A DNA stretch of 64,000 nt from CAYNLK01 sp964398055 (GTDB lineage Bacteria > Chloroflexota > Anaerolineae > 4572-78 > J111): contig CAYNLK010000033.1 in the NCBI GenBank assembly GCA_964398055.1, forward strand, positions 1-64,000. Direction: 5' to 3'. The notes below the pieces were generated by a model. That model did no database searches. It saw nothing but the letters and a program-made list of their open reading frames with translations, and was not told where the DNA came from. Made by a program: the position numbers and the translations under genes. Positions 17,763 through 26,927 of the stretch are shown in pieces (position 1 is the stretch's first letter; every line of letters starts with the position of its first letter).

Positions 17763-18008
17763 GTCCCCAATTTTCCTTTTAGAATAACACCCAACAGAAA
17801 TCACCTTCCTCACCAAGGGTTGAAGGAAGTTAATTCTTTTACCTGGAGTGGCATTATTTATTGACCCTGTGACTATTCAAGCTGATTGAACAATAGCAAA
17901 TGGTATTGGAGAATGGCCATTGATCTCATCATAGATGGCATCGATAACAGATAACATTGGTACCTTTTTGCACACTCCAAAAGATTTTGCTGCTACAACC
18001 AGATGAGA

Positions 18009-19301
<1,293 letters not shown>

Positions 19302-19351
19302 AATGTTTTCTCCTTCACAGATTTTAGTAAGCAGATATGGCTTGACACAGA

Positions 19352-19384
19352 ATGAGTGCAGCTTGTTTGGCAGCCTGCACTCAT
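19352..19384 (-). promoter_or_regulatory. Leader hairpin of enolase
   Basis: A perfect 10-bp inverted repeat (ATGAGTGCAG at 19352-19361, CTGCACTCAT at 19375-19384) lies in the inferred 5' untranslated region of eno, between the transcription start and the ribosome-binding site. It could be a regulator site or an mRNA-stabilising stem. Confidence 0.5.
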
Positions 19385-19411
19385 CCCGATTGACGATCAA
19401 AGCAAGACTTT

Positions 19412-19440
19412 ATCATACACGTAATTGGTCACTTGAGCAA
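19412..19440 (-). promoter_or_regulatory. Sigma-70-type promoter of enolase
   Basis: On the minus strand TTGCTC (19435-19440), a 17-bp spacer and TATGAT (19412-19417) predict a start near 19405, giving a leader of about 100 nt with the hairpin at 19352-19384. Confidence 0.55.
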
Positions 19441-19545
19441 TTTGAACTTGTTGATTGTTTCACTTACCCCGGCCAGCCCCACACCTTCCAGGGTGAGGGA
19501 GATCAGCTCTTCATCCACCGAGCCATCCATTTCTTCAACCACCAT
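19429..19545 (-). CDS. Possible small or truncated protein upstream of enolase
   Basis: This minus-strand frame reads MVVEEMDGSVDEELISLTLEGVGL and ends INKFKLLK; it is open back to about 19608 (continuing as ILPRGGELVNQAFSSVAR). The composition looks protein-like, with a good amphipathic helix pattern, but there is no clear ribosome-binding site and no ATG at the 5' limit. Its stop overlaps the -35 box of the eno promoter. It may be the remnant 3' end of a lost gene. No family is recognised. Confidence 0.3.
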   Translation of the reverse strand: MVVEEMDGSVDEELISLTLEGVGLAGVSETINKFKLLK

Positions 19546-19633
19546 TCTGGCAACTGAGCTGAAAGCTTGGTTGACCAGCTCCCCGCCACGTGGTAAAATG
19601 GAATCAGCTCACGTTTAGAACAAGTGCTTATTA

Positions 19634-19663
19634 TGTAGGGGCGCAAGGCTTTGCGCCCCTACA
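19634..19663. repeat. Perfect palindrome TGTAGGGGCGCAA...
   Basis: A 13-bp perfect stem (TGTAGGGGCGCAA with TTGCGCCCCTACA) and a GGCT loop, with no T-run. It resembles the TGTAGGGGCGCA-type intergenic palindromes common in cyanobacterial and Chloroflexota genomes. It sits in the 19546-19715 gap, which otherwise holds nothing recognisable. Confidence 0.65.
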
Positions 19664-19715
19664 ATGCCTTTCCATTTAACATAAGTGTGGATCATTTTGT
19701 AATCTTGGAACCACT

Positions 19716-20012
19716 ATGTCCGATCAAGCGAAACCCAAAAAGGCCCGCGCCCACGTTTATATCTCCGGTCGGGTTCAAGGAGTCAGTTTCCGCTACAATA
19801 CTCAGTACAAAGCCCAACAATTGGGGCTGACCGGCTGGGTGCGCAACCTGTGGGATGGCCGGGTGGAAGCGGTCTTTGAGGGCGACGAGGCGGCCGTGCG
19901 CCAGGCCGTCGAGTGGTGCCACCACGGCGACCGGCCGGCCTGGGTCGACCAGGTTGATGTTCAGTATGAGCCGCCCACCGGCGAATTGAGCAGCTTCCGC
20001 ATCACCTTTTAA
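19716..20012 (+). CDS. acyP: Acylphosphatase
   Basis: A 98-residue acylphosphatase, which hydrolyses carboxyl-phosphate bonds in small acyl phosphates. The two catalytic residues are visible: Arg in GRVQGVSFRYNTQ (phosphate-binding loop) and Asn in GWVRNLWDGRVEAVFEG. The length is typical. The first about 10 residues are Lys/Ala-rich and variable. The next gene's promoter begins immediately after the stop, so the two are probably separate units. Confidence 0.95.
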   Translation: MSDQAKPKKARAHVYISGRVQGVSFRYNTQYKAQQLGLTGWVRNLWDGRVEAVFEGDEAAVRQAVEWCHHGDRPAWVDQVDVQYEPPTGELSSFRITF

Positions 20013-20014
20013 GT

Positions 20015-20060
20015 TTGACAATCTCTTTTTTTGCAGTAATATATGAGTAATCACTCATAT
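20015..20060 (+). promoter_or_regulatory. Promoter and ArsR/SmtB-type operator of the metal-efflux operon
   Basis: TTGACA (20015-20020), a 16-bp spacer and TAATAT (20037-20042) form a near-consensus promoter. The palindrome ATATGAGT-AATC-ACTCATAT (20041-20060) overlaps the -10 box and the predicted start at about 20049. Imperfect 8-4-8 palindromes of this kind are bound by SmtB/CadC-type repressors; the encoded repressor follows directly. Binding would block RNA polymerase and be relieved by metal. Confidence 0.8.
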
Positions 20061-20066
20061 ATACTG

Positions 20067-20438
20067 ATGGATTTGATGAATTCGAAATCGACCGACCGGT
20101 GCGCCGAAACCATTATTAACGAGGACAAAGTCAAGCAGGCCCAGCAAGCTCTGTTAGATGGGCTATCGGCCACCCACCTGGCCGCGATTTTCAAGGCCCT
20201 GGCCGACCCAACCCGGCTTCGGATCGTGTCGGTGCTGGCCCAAACGGAACTGTGCGTTTGTGATCTGGCGGCTACCCTGGGGATGACCCAGAGCGCCGTG
20301 TCGCACCAGCTCCGCCTGATGCGCGACCTGCGGCTGGTCAAGGGTCGCAAAGAGGGCCGGATGGTCTATTACGAGTTGGATGATGAGCATATTCGTGATC
20401 TATACCAGCGGGGATTGGAACACATCGAGCATAGATAA
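20067..20438 (+). CDS. ArsR/SmtB-family metal-responsive repressor
   Basis: A 123-residue winged-helix repressor. The recognition helix segment MTQSAVSHQLRLMRDLRLV is typical. Two possible metal sites are seen: a CadC-like alpha3N site (Cys in TDRC, and CVC in ELCVCDLAA) and a SmtB-like alpha5 site (D and H in DDEH, then two His in LEHIEH). This predicts sensing of Cd/Pb/Zn. A more upstream ATG at 20043 lies inside the operator, before the predicted transcription start, so 20067 (or 20076) is the likely start. The efflux ATPase follows after a small repeat element. Confidence 0.92.
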   Translation: MDLMNSKSTDRCAETIINEDKVKQAQQALLDGLSATHLAAIFKALADPTRLRIVSVLAQTELCVCDLAATLGMTQSAVSHQLRLMRDLRLVKGRKEGRMVYYELDDEHIRDLYQRGLEHIEHR

Positions 20439-20443
20439 TTATT

Positions 20444-20527
20444 AGGTGACCGGCACTTGAATCGGTTGATAGAGGCTTGACTTTCCATAAGTGACACGCT
20501 TCATTGAAACAAAAGTGCCGGTCACCT
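20444..20527. repeat. GGTGACCGGCACTT palindromic element, copy 1
   Basis: An 84-bp element bounded by perfect 15-bp inverted repeats AGGTGACCGGCACTT (20444-20458) and AAGTGCCGGTCACCT (20513-20527), with an unrelated centre. It lies between the repressor and ATPase genes and would form a long hairpin in their shared mRNA. The same ends occur at 31617-31710 and 63640-63689. Confidence 0.85.
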
Positions 20528-20559
20528 GAATAGTGATTGAGTACAGGTAGGAACCAAGT

Positions 20560-22968
20560 ATGACCGACAAACTTCAACTCCGCATCACCGGGATGGACTG
20601 CGCCGACTGCGCCCTCAAACTTGAAAAAGGCGTGGCTAACCTGCCCGGCGTCACCGCCTGCCGGGTTAACTTTGCCGCCGCCAAAATGGAGGTCAGCGGC
20701 CAAGCTGACCAAACAACCATCGTCCAGCGAATTCAGGCGCTTGGTTACGGAGTTGCTGCACCCGACGCGCGGTACATGCCCCGCACCCGGCGGCAACAAC
20801 TGCTCGACCTGTTGCGCCGGCCGCGTAATACCTTCACCCTGATTGGAGCGGCCTTCATCCTGGCGGCATTTAGCCTCGAGTGGCTGGTAAACCAGGCCGG
20901 GGGGCAGGGGAGCAGCACGCAAGCGGCAGGGCTAAACTTTCCCCCCTTCTCCTCTGCGCCATTGCTCCCATCGCTGTTATTTTTGATCGGCGGGCTGTTC
21001 GGCCTCTATTTCCCGGCCAAAAGCGGCTGGGCGGCGTTGCGCAGCGGTCAGGGGTTGGATATGAATGTGTTGATGACCCTGGCCGCGGTCGGCGCGTTTG
21101 CCATCGGCGAGTATGCCGAGGCGGCCACGGTTATCGTTCTCTTCAGCCTGGGCGAAGCCTTAGAAGGTTACACGATGGAGCGAGCGCGCGACAGTATCCG
21201 CAGCCTGACGCAACTGGCTCCGGCCGAGGCCACCGTTATTCGCCCCTGTCTGGATTGCGCCGGTCACCGTGGCCAACCTCTGCCGGATGGTGCCGGCATC
21301 TATGAAACCGGCCCCTGCCCCTGGTGCGGTGAGCACGAGCAGACCGTGCCGGTGGAGTCATTGGTCATTGGCGACCGGATCATCGTAAAACCGGGTGAAC
21401 GGATTCCGATGGATGGCCGGGTGCTCAGCGGCCACTCCGTCGTCAATCAGGCCCCTATCACCGGTGAAAGCCTGCCGGTGGCCAAAGCACCGGGCGCCGA
21501 CCTTTTTGCCGGCAGCATCAACGGCGACGACGTCCTGGAAATCGAAGTGACCCATTTGGTGGAGGACAATACCCTGTCGCGGCTGATCCACCTGGTTGAA
21601 GAGGCTCAGGCCCAGAAAACCCCGGCCCAACGCTTTGTTGATAAATTTGCCCGCGTCTATACTCCGCTGGTGGTGGTTGGGGCCGTGCTGATCGCCACCC
21701 TGCCGCCGCTGCTATTCGGCCAGCCGTTTTTGGACCCTCCCCTTACCCCCCCCGTCAACGAGGGGGGAATTTTAGCGCCCCTTACTCCCCCTGTTGAAGG
21801 GGGGGGCTGGGGGGGGGTAGAGCGAGGTTGGCTCTATCGGGCCTTGACCCTGCTGGTCATTGCCTGCCCTTGCGCCCTGGTGATCGCCACCCCGGTGGCC
21901 GTGGTCAGCGCCATTTCAGCCGCGGCCCGGCTGGGTGTGCTGATCAAAGGCGGGGCTTATCTGGAGGCGCTGGGGCGGGTCAAAGTGGTGGCTTTTGACA
22001 AAACCGGCACCCTGACCCAGGGGCAGCCCACTTTGGTCAATATTGTCTGCGTGGATAACTGCTGCGGTGAAGCGCGGCAGGTCGATCTGCTGGCGGCCTG
22101 TGACCATTGTGATGCGATGTTGGCAGCCGCTGCGGCGGTCGAGCGGCACAGCAGCCACCCTCTGGCCCAGGCCGTCACCGCGGCCGCCGAGGTCCGCGGT
22201 CTGCCCCGGCTGGCAGCCAGTTCGGTCAAAAACCTACCAGGCCAGGGCGTCCAGGGCCTGGTGGAACAGCGGCTGATTACCGTCGGCAGCCACGCCCTGC
22301 TTCATTCCGATAACCCCGACTTTTTGCGCTTCCATCAGGGCATTACCCAGGCCGAAGCCAGCGGCCAAACCACTATGTTAGTGCAAGAGGATGATACGCT
22401 GCGCGGTTATCTGGCCGTCAGCGACCCACCTCGCCACACCAGCCTGGCCACCGTCGCCGCCCTGAAAGCTGCCGGCGTCACCCGCACGGTGATGCTCACC
22501 GGCGACAATCCTGCTGTGGCCGGGGCCATCGGCCAACAACTGGGGCTGGACGACATCCGGGCCAGCCTGCTGCCGGCCGACAAAGTAACGGCTGTCCGCG
22601 ACCTGGTGGCTGAGTATGGCGACACCGTGGCCATGGTGGGCGATGGGGTCAACGATGCCCCGGCCCTGGCCGCGGCCAGCGTCGGGATTGCCATGGGCGC
22701 CGGGGGTACCGCCCAGGCTCTGGAAACCGCCGATGTGGCCCTGATGGCCGACGACCTGACCCAACTGCCCCCGGCCATTCGGCTGGGCCGGCGGGCCATC
22801 CACACCATCCAGTTCAATATTTGGTTTGCCCTGGTTATCAAAGCCATCTTTTTGGTCGCCGCACTCTTCGGCGTGGCCACCTTGTGGATGGCCGTCTTTG
22901 CCGATATGGGCGCCTCCTTGATTGTTACCCTCAACGGGATGCGGTTGCTGCGACAAAACGACCGCTGA
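20560..22968 (+). CDS. Heavy-metal P1B-type ATPase (Cd/Zn/Pb efflux)
   Basis: An 802-residue membrane ATPase. It has an N-terminal HMA domain with GMDCADC (11-17), actuator TGES (301-304), CPC in the metal-transport helix (436-438), the phosphorylation motif DKTGT (480-484), the HP motif in SSHPLA (531-536) and GDGVND, so it is a P1B-2/ZntA-CadA type. Three additions are unusual: a CxxC-X19-CxxC insert (230-256) in the actuator domain, and two low-complexity inserts in loops near 113-135 and 391-422. Cys-rich residues also follow the phosphorylation site. It should export divalent soft metals, under the ArsR-family repressor upstream. Confidence 0.93.
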   Translation: MTDKLQLRITGMDCADCALKLEKGVANLPGVTACRVNFAAAKMEVSGQADQTTIVQRIQALGYGVAAPDARYMPRTRRQQLLDLLRRPRNTFTLIGAAFILAAFSLEWLVNQAGGQGSSTQAAGLNFPPFSSAPLLPSLLFLIGGLFGLYFPAKSGWAALRSGQGLDMNVLMTLAAVGAFAIGEYAEAATVIVLFSLGEALEGYTMERARDSIRSLTQLAPAEATVIRPCLDCAGHRGQPLPDGAGIYETGPCPWCGEHEQTVPVESLVIGDRIIVKPGERIPMDGRVLSGHSVVNQAPITGESLPVAKAPGADLFAGSINGDDVLEIEVTHLVEDNTLSRLIHLVEEAQAQKTPAQRFVDKFARVYTPLVVVGAVLIATLPPLLFGQPFLDPPLTPPVNEGGILAPLTPPVEGGGWGGVERGWLYRALTLLVIACPCALVIATPVAVVSAISAAARLGVLIKGGAYLEALGRVKVVAFDKTGTLTQGQPTLVNIVCVDNCCGEARQVDLLAACDHCDAMLAAAAAVERHSSHPLAQAVTAAAEVRGLPRLAASSVKNLPGQGVQGLVEQRLITVGSHALLHSDNPDFLRFHQGITQAEASGQTTMLVQEDDTLRGYLAVSDPPRHTSLATVAALKAAGVTRTVMLTGDNPAVAGAIGQQLGLDDIRASLLPADKVTAVRDLVAEYGDTVAMVGDGVNDAPALAAASVGIAMGAGGTAQALETADVALMADDLTQLPPAIRLGRRAIHTIQFNIWFALVIKAIFLVAALFGVATLWMAVFADMGASLIVTLNGMRLLRQNDR
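21733..21825. repeat. CCCC/GGGG palindromic repeat inserted in the ATPase gene
   Basis: Runs such as CCCCTTACCCCCCCC, GAGGGGGG, TACTCCCCC and AAGGGGGGGG form nested GC-rich inverted repeats inside the coding sequence and encode a Pro/Gly/Leu-rich loop (LDPPLTPPVNEGG and further). The same kind of CCCC..GGGG repeat sits in the mobile element at 35108-35230. Confidence 0.7.
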
Positions 22969-23064
22969 CCGGTAAGAAAATGCGGTTTGACTTTGCCGGC
23001 CGATTGTGATACGGTTGACAGCGATGATCCGCTCAATCTTTTGCCCCAAATAAGGTAGTAAGAG

Positions 23065-23862
23065 ATGATCCGACGGATGGATCTCAATAATTTCCAACCT
23101 AACACCCCCCTCCCCGCCCCCTGGCGTACCTTCCTCAAAGGCGTTGGCGGGCTTGAGTTCGGCGGCGACACTCTGCGCCTGGTCACTACCGCCGCCGTCG
23201 CCGGCCAATACAGCGACGCCCAAATCGACGATTATCAAGGGCTGGCCCGCCGTGACTTTCTGTGGCGGCCGCCGTTGCAACTGACCGTGCGCGCCCGTTT
23301 CTCCCATCCCGCCGGGGAGTTGCGTGGCACGGCCGGCTTCGGCTTTTGGAACGACCCTTTTATGATGACCGGCCGGCGTTGGCCGACCCTACCCCGAGTT
23401 GTCTGGTTTTTCTATGCCTCGTCTCCGTCGAATATGAAGCTGGATATCAACACCCCCGGTTACGGCTGGAAAGCTGCCACCCTGGACGCCCTCCGCTGGC
23501 CTTTTTTTGCCCTGCTGCCCACTGCGCCGCTGGCTATCCCGCTGATGAATATCGACTGGCTGTACCGTACTTTCTGGCCCATCGGCCAGCGAGCCATCAA
23601 GGTCAGCGAGGCGTTGCTGCCGGTGGAGATGACCGGGTGGCACACTTACACCATCGATTGGCAAAAAAAGCGGGTCGCCTTCACCATCGATGGGTACCTA
23701 CTCCTCAGTTGTAACACGTCACCGCGCGGTCCGCTCGGTTTTGTGATGTGGCTGGATAACCAGTATATGGTCGCCACGCCGTGGGGCCGGTTCAAATCCG
23801 GTTTGCTGGATGCGCCGGGTCGACAGTGGCTGGAGGTAAGCCAATTAGAAATTAGAAGTTAG
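23065..23862 (+). CDS. Lectin/GH16-like beta-sandwich protein, unknown role
   Basis: A 265-residue protein. The C-terminal part (GWHTYTIDWQKKRVAFTIDG, then LGFVMWLDNQYM) matches the concanavalin A-like/GH16-type jelly-roll pattern, in which a bound chain is framed by aromatic residues. The GH16 catalytic ExDxxE motif is not seen, so this is likely a non-catalytic sugar-binding or structural protein. No signal peptide is apparent, so the location is uncertain. The start ATG has AGGTAG 13 bp upstream; 23077 is an alternative. It follows the ATPase by 96 bp on the same strand. Confidence 0.55.
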   Translation: MIRRMDLNNFQPNTPLPAPWRTFLKGVGGLEFGGDTLRLVTTAAVAGQYSDAQIDDYQGLARRDFLWRPPLQLTVRARFSHPAGELRGTAGFGFWNDPFMMTGRRWPTLPRVVWFFYASSPSNMKLDINTPGYGWKAATLDALRWPFFALLPTAPLAIPLMNIDWLYRTFWPIGQRAIKVSEALLPVEMTGWHTYTIDWQKKRVAFTIDGYLLLSCNTSPRGPLGFVMWLDNQYMVATPWGRFKSGLLDAPGRQWLEVSQLEIRS

Positions 23863-23991
23863 AAATGGGGAATATTTCTGTTTGGCCTGCAACCGGGTGA
23901 AGGTTTAATGCGTATATGCATATAATAAATGATGGATTTGCTCCGGTAGGAGCTGACCTGTCTCATCAGGGTAAGGGGAGAAACTACGCAG

Positions 23992-24183
23992 ATGCAATTT
24001 CTGTCAAAACTTAGCAAACTGATCACCGGCGAACAGCCGCAACCGCTTACACCCCAGTTCGATGGTCGCCCGGCCACCCGGCCCGTACAGACGCCGCAAG
24101 ACCGCGACGCCACTCGCCCCAGCTACCGAATTATTGACGAGAAGTGGCTTAAGATTCAGAAGGCGATAGACCAGGCCGGCTAA
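23992..24183 (+). CDS. Small hypothetical protein
   Basis: A 63-residue ORF with GGGGAG 11 bp upstream of its ATG and a TATAAT at 23921-23926 further upstream. The sequence is polar and Pro/Arg/Gln-rich in the middle, with a likely N-terminal amphipathic helix (MQFLSKLSKLI) and a charged C-terminal helix. No family is recognised. The codon choice is plausible, but evidence that it is translated is modest. Confidence 0.45.
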   Translation: MQFLSKLSKLITGEQPQPLTPQFDGRPATRPVQTPQDRDATRPSYRIIDEKWLKIQKAIDQAG

Positions 24184-24282
24184 AATCAATTCTGATAGAA
24201 ACCTCGCTCCATAAAAATTGACAAAGATCGTTTTCCTGGTTGCTTTTTTACAAGCCTAACCGGGGGTTCTGCGTTCGATTGA

Positions 24283-24311
24283 TTGACAGTAAGCCCCATT
24301 CGCTCTAGAAT
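24283..24311 (+). promoter_or_regulatory. Near-consensus promoter placing the start codon at the transcript 5' end
   Basis: TTGACA (24283-24288), a 17-bp spacer and TAGAAT (24306-24311). Transcription should begin near 24318, two bases before the ATG at 24320, so the mRNA is probably leaderless. No Shine-Dalgarno sequence is present. Confidence 0.75.
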
Positions 24312-24319
24312 GAACGTTG

Positions 24320-26878
24320 ATGAACCCCATTTATGTGGCGCTGGTGTTAATTTCTGCGGCCACTTTGGCCTTTCAGGTGGCCCTGACCCGCTTTTTTGCC
24401 CTGGCTCAGGGCAGCCATTTGGCTTTTATGGCCGTCAGCCTGGCGCTGCTGGGCGCCGGCGCCAGCGGCACCTACCTGTCGCTGAAACCGGTTACCAGAA
24501 CTAATCTGCCCCAACTCATATCGGTTGGGGCAATCCTGTTCGCTGTCTCCGTCCCCGCTTCCTACTTGACCATCAATTACCTGCCATTTGACGCTTATCG
24601 CCTGGCCTGGGAGCGACTACAACTGCTCTGGCTGACTCTTTACTATCTGGCTCTGACCGTCCCCTTTTTCTTCAATGGATTGGTCATCGGGGCAGCTCTG
24701 GCGGCCCAACCGGAGCGATCTGGACCGCTGTATGCCGCCAATCTACTTGGCTCGAGTTTGGGACCGTTGTTGGCCTTATTCGCTCTGGCCGCGTTTGGCG
24801 GACCGGGCACGCTCTTTTTTTGCGCCCTGCTGGGCTGGTTAGCCGCGGCCAGTGGTCAGGGGTCAGTAGCCAGCAGTTTATCCGCTACCCAGGGACGCTC
24901 TCCACTTCCTGTTCCCCTCTCCGCTTCCCGCTTCCCACTTCCCGCCTCCCGCCCCCCGTTTCACGTTTCACGCTTCCCGCTTCCCGCTTTACGTTTTGCA
25001 ATTTTCCTCTTCATCACCATAGCCTTACTCTACCTGACCCTCCGGCCACCCTCTCTCTTCGATGTTCGCCTGACTCCGTACAAGGCCCTGTTTCAAGCCA
25101 GGTTATATCCCGGCAGTGAACTTATTTTTAGCGAATGGAACGCCTTTTCCCGGGTCGACATCCTGCGCAGCGAGGGTATTCGCTCGGCGCCGGGCCTGAG
25201 TTTTGCCTACCCCGGTCAACTGCCGCCCCAGTTGGGTCTGACCGTGGATGGCGACAATCTGGCCCCGATTACCAGACCGACTCAACTAACTTTCACCGCC
25301 TACTTACCGCTGGCCCTGGGCTTTGAGCTTCGACCCGGGGCTGATGTTCTCATTTTAGAGCCGGGCGGCGGGCTGGCCGTCTTGACCGCCCTGCACGCCC
25401 AGGGCGGAGTCCGTTCGGTCACGCTGGTGCAGAGCAATCATACTGTGGCCGAAGCGGTGGGACAGCGCCTGGCCGACTTCACCGGAAATCTTTACGCTGA
25501 TCCCCGGGTTACCGTTGTCATCGATGATCCCCGCAGCTTTTTGCGCCGGACTGAGCAGCAGTTCGACCTGGTCATCCTGCCACTGACCGACAGCTTCCGG
25601 CCGGTGACCGCCGGCGCCTACACCCTGAACGAAGACTATCGTTACACGGTTGAAGCCTTTAGCGATGCCCTGGCCCATCTGACGCCCAACGGCCTGCTGC
25701 TGGTGGAGCGTTGGCTGCAACTACCCCCCAGTGAGAGCCTGCGCTTGTGGGGCACGGCTGTTGCGGCGTTGCGTGAGCAGATGAATTGTGAGGCAGGAGC
25801 CTGCGTTGAATTGGTTAAGGCCCGGTTATGGGCCGTGCGTAGCTTACAAACGTCGCTAATCGGGGTCAGCGCTGCGCCTTTGGCCGAGGCCGATCTGGCT
25901 AAAATCCGTGAATTTGCCCGGACGCGCCAATTCGATCTGGTCTGGTTGACCGATATTCAGCCGGCTGAACTGAACCGCTACAGCGTGGTGCCCAACGACC
26001 CTTACTACCATACTTTTGCCGATTTGCTGGCTGCCCCACATCTTGACGCCTTTGCGGCCGATTATACCTACGCCGTTGCCCCTCCCACCGATGATCACCC
26101 CTACTTCTTTCACTTCTTCAAGTGGCAACAGATTCCGGAGATTTGGCAGACATTGGGTAAAACCTGGCAGCCCTTTGGCGGCAGCGGCTACCTGGTGCTG
26201 GTCGTTTTGTTGAGCCTGATTGTCATTTTATCCGCCGGGCTAATTCTATTGCCGCTTCTGGTAACAAATATAAGCCGGGGGGCCAGAGGGTTGGAGCGCC
26301 CGGAAAACGGATTACCGCTGCTTCGCCCCCCAATGGGCCGTTTTCTGCTCTATTTTGCTCTCCTGGGGCTAGGTTTTCTCTTTGTCGAAATTCCGCTGTT
26401 GCAGCGTTTCATCCTTTACCTGGGACAACCGGCTTACGCTTTTGCCATTGTGGTCTCGGCGTTGCTGGCCGCGGCCGGGGTGGGCAGCGCTTATCTGTCG
26501 CCGCGGCTCTCCCTGCGAGTGGCCCTGCCGTTGATTACCCTGCTGGCGATCAGCTATCCGTGGCTACTCACTTTCCTCTTTGAGGCGACGCTACAACTTC
26601 CTTTTGCCGGCCGGGTGGCGATTACGGTGCTGGCCATCTTCCCCCTGGGGATACTCCTGGGCGTGCCGTTTCCGCGCGGATTGCGGCTGGTCGCCCGGAC
26701 TTCACCGCAGTTGGTGCCCTGGGTGTGGGCGGTCAATGGCTGCGCCTCGGTTATTAGCGCCATTCTGGCCGCGATGCTGGCCCTGACCTGGGGATTTTCG
26801 ACGGTAGTGTGGGGCGCAGCCGTCGCCTATGCTCTGGCCGCTTTTACCATTCACGATCAATTGCAATTCAAAAAATGA
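24320..26878 (+). CDS. Membrane-embedded spermidine synthase-like protein
   Basis: An 852-residue protein with an N-terminal set of hydrophobic helices (about 5-190), a Rossmann-like domain of the polyamine aminopropyltransferase type (LILEPGGGLAVLTAL as the SAM-like binding loop, VIDDPRSFLRRTEQQFDLVILPLTDSF as motif II), then a C-terminal multi-helix membrane region. The conserved Asp of the aminopropyltransferase active site is not obvious, so polyamine synthesis is uncertain; such fusions are frequent and poorly understood. An in-frame low-complexity insert (24880-25005) separates the two halves. The leaderless promoter decides the ATG start at 24320. Confidence 0.7.
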   Translation: MNPIYVALVLISAATLAFQVALTRFFALAQGSHLAFMAVSLALLGAGASGTYLSLKPVTRTNLPQLISVGAILFAVSVPASYLTINYLPFDAYRLAWERLQLLWLTLYYLALTVPFFFNGLVIGAALAAQPERSGPLYAANLLGSSLGPLLALFALAAFGGPGTLFFCALLGWLAAASGQGSVASSLSATQGRSPLPVPLSASRFPLPASRPPFHVSRFPLPALRFAIFLFITIALLYLTLRPPSLFDVRLTPYKALFQARLYPGSELIFSEWNAFSRVDILRSEGIRSAPGLSFAYPGQLPPQLGLTVDGDNLAPITRPTQLTFTAYLPLALGFELRPGADVLILEPGGGLAVLTALHAQGGVRSVTLVQSNHTVAEAVGQRLADFTGNLYADPRVTVVIDDPRSFLRRTEQQFDLVILPLTDSFRPVTAGAYTLNEDYRYTVEAFSDALAHLTPNGLLLVERWLQLPPSESLRLWGTAVAALREQMNCEAGACVELVKARLWAVRSLQTSLIGVSAAPLAEADLAKIREFARTRQFDLVWLTDIQPAELNRYSVVPNDPYYHTFADLLAAPHLDAFAADYTYAVAPPTDDHPYFFHFFKWQQIPEIWQTLGKTWQPFGGSGYLVLVVLLSLIVILSAGLILLPLLVTNISRGARGLERPENGLPLLRPPMGRFLLYFALLGLGFLFVEIPLLQRFILYLGQPAYAFAIVVSALLAAAGVGSAYLSPRLSLRVALPLITLLAISYPWLLTFLFEATLQLPFAGRVAITVLAIFPLGILLGVPFPRGLRLVARTSPQLVPWVWAVNGCASVISAILAAMLALTWGFSTVVWGAAVAYALAAFTIHDQLQFKK
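24890..25000. repeat. Pyrimidine-rich CTTCCCGC/TTTCACG repeat inserted in a coding region
   Basis: A run of CTTCCCGCTTCCCACTTCCCGCC-like units followed by CGTTTCACGTTTCACG is in frame within the membrane synthase-like gene and encodes a Ser/Pro/Leu/Phe-rich linker. It looks like a dispersed genomic repeat captured without breaking the frame. Confidence 0.6.
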
Positions 26879-26912
26879 AAACCGGACGGGTGGTTGGCCA
26901 AACCCGTCCGGT
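26868..26912 (-). terminator. Rho-independent terminator of the SH3 lipoprotein gene
   Basis: A perfect 11-bp stem (ACCGGACGGGT at 26881-26891, ACCCGTCCGGT at 26902-26912) followed on the minus strand by TTTTCATTTTTTG. It lies between convergent genes; the plus strand side lacks a T-run, so it mainly serves the minus-strand gene. Confidence 0.8.
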
Positions 26913-26927
26913 CCGGTTGGTAAAGAA

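Noticed and set aside
21733..21825. G-rich runs as G-quadruplex regulatory element
   Set aside because: They match a repeat type found elsewhere in the window and lie inside a coding frame; no evidence for a regulatory role.
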